Below, piece after piece: positions 6,093-6,560 of a DNA stretch of 6,560 nucleotides. The stretch is from contig CAZKDV010000113.1 of assembly GCA_964551645.1 (NCBI GenBank), forward strand, positions 1-6,560, in the 5' to 3' direction. The stretch's first letter is position 1; every line of letters starts with the position of its first letter. The position numbers and the translations under genes were made by a program. This DNA is from CAZKDV01 sp964551645 (GTDB lineage Bacteria > Bacteroidota > Bacteroidia > Bacteroidales > DTU049). The notes beneath the pieces were generated by a model. The model was not told the DNA's origin. It was given only the letters and a program-made list of their open reading frames with translations, and did no database searches.

Positions 6093-6388
6093 ATGAAATT
6101 CAACGAAAAATACTGGAAGTTCTAAATAACGAACATAATAATCCTAAAACAGCAGACCAAATCGTATCCGAACTAAATTTACCATTTGATAGGACTAATG
6201 TGTCTATTCGAAATGAAATAAAATATCTTAGAAGATATTTTAACCAACTTATTGGTAGTAGTAATGAAGGGTTTTTTATGATTACCGAAAAAGAAGACTT
6301 GAATGTTACATTGAGACATTTGAAAAGTAGATTCAGAGAAACTAATTTAATTGTAGATAAATTAAGAGAAAACTTCAATAATCAATAA
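6089..6388 (+). CDS. Small winged-helix DNA-binding protein
   Basis: Protein of 99 aa. Residues about 3-67 fit a winged helix-turn-helix: helix 1 (IQRKILEVLNN, 4-14), TADQIVSELNLP (21-32) as the helix-turn, a recognition helix around NVSIRNEIKYLRRYF (37-51), and a beta wing IGSSNEGFFMI (55-65). The remaining 66-97 is a charged amphipathic helix (LRHLKSRFRETNLIVDKLREN) that could dimerise. The ATG overlaps the methyltransferase stop (ATGA, 6089-6092), so the two are translationally coupled. In this position it may control the cluster, like the controller proteins of restriction-modification systems, or it may act as a DNA-recognition partner. It is not an XRE-type classical C protein. The function is inferred only from the fold and the neighbours; the specific family is not recognised. 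Confidence 0.75.
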   Translation: MNEIQRKILEVLNNEHNNPKTADQIVSELNLPFDRTNVSIRNEIKYLRRYFNQLIGSSNEGFFMITEKEDLNVTLRHLKSRFRETNLIVDKLRENFNNQ

Positions 6389-6392
6389 ATCA

Positions 6393-6560
6393 ATGGCTAA
6401 AAAAGAAATCAAAAGATACTCATTAGAATTTGGCAAAAAGGAAAAAGTCCTCAATTACGCCACACAAACTTATCAACTTTCTCGTCCAAATAAAGTTGGT
6501 ACTGTTATGGCTTTAATCAGAGAATGTCAGCCAAATACGATTGAAGAATGGGAACAATGG
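6393..6560 (+). CDS. Unidentified gene, 3' end outside window (possible restriction endonuclease)
   Basis: An open frame starts with ATG at 6393, 4 nt after the winged-helix gene's stop, and stays open for all 56 codons to the window edge. The protein begins MAKKEIKRYSLEFGKKEKVL and continues through TVMALIRECQPNTIEEWEQW (37-56). It is soluble, charged, and lacks a signal peptide. No catalytic motif of a nuclease (such as PD-ExK) is in the visible part, and I do not recognise the family. Its place as third gene in a tightly packed unit after a DNA methyltransferase makes a cognate type II restriction endonuclease the leading guess, by context alone. Confidence 0.75.
   Translation, partial: MAKKEIKRYSLEFGKKEKVLNYATQTYQLSRPNKVGTVMALIRECQPNTIEEWEQW

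Noticed and set aside
6100..6378. 92-codon open frame antisense to the winged-helix gene
   Set aside because: The plus-strand frame has a clear winged-helix pattern and ATGA coupling; the antisense frame is low-complexity Leu/Ser/Phe, as expected from AT-rich antisense reading.
6089..6388. Classical C (controller) protein of a restriction-modification system
   Set aside because: Classical C proteins have a five-helix XRE-type HTH; this protein reads as a winged helix with a beta wing and has no C-box-like operator that I can identify upstream.
1..6560. CRISPR array, insertion sequence or transposase
   Set aside because: No regularly spaced repeats of 24-40 bp and no transposase-like protein were found on either strand.

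Overview
The window is AT-rich, with genes on both strands and no clear Shine-Dalgarno sequences. It looks like chromosomal DNA of a member of the Bacteroidota. Supporting signs are several TAnnTTTG '-7' boxes placed just upstream of genes, a signal-peptide outer-membrane barrel protein ending its leader in ...DAQ, and a lipoprotein-type solute-binding protein. The species cannot be named from the sequence.

Layout, left to right: (1) a tRNA-Lys(UUU) on the minus strand, cut by the window edge, with its own promoter; (2) a plus-strand short-chain dehydrogenase/reductase (235-1050); (3) a 349-bp gene-free stretch with two strong inverted repeats and short degenerate repeats; (4) a plus-strand outer-membrane beta-barrel protein (1400-2143) that meets, tail to tail with a 1-bp gap, (5) a minus-strand two-gene operon. 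That operon consists of a PhnP-type metallo-beta-lactamase-fold hydrolase (3773-4534) followed, with a 4-nt ATGA overlap, by a family-5 (peptide/oligopeptide type) solute-binding lipoprotein (2145-3776). (6) A 268-bp divergent promoter region separates it from (7) a plus-strand cluster that continues past the window. The cluster contains a beta-class, probably N4-cytosine, DNA methyltransferase (4803-6092), a 99-aa winged-helix protein overlapping it by 4 nt (6089-6388), and a truncated third gene starting 4 nt later (from 6393).

Genes 1-5 look like ordinary housekeeping or accessory metabolism. The right-hand cluster has the layout of a restriction-modification operon: methyltransferase first, a small DNA-binding protein next, and a possible endonuclease third, of which only 56 residues are visible.

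The most unusual feature is the methyltransferase itself. After a complete catalytic domain (about residues 1-258) it carries an extra ~170 residues. The last ~90 of these read as a staphylococcal-nuclease-like (SNase/OB-fold) domain in which part of the catalytic set appears to be lost. A DNA methyltransferase fused to a degenerate SNase-like module next to a winged-helix protein is the best candidate here for something not well described.
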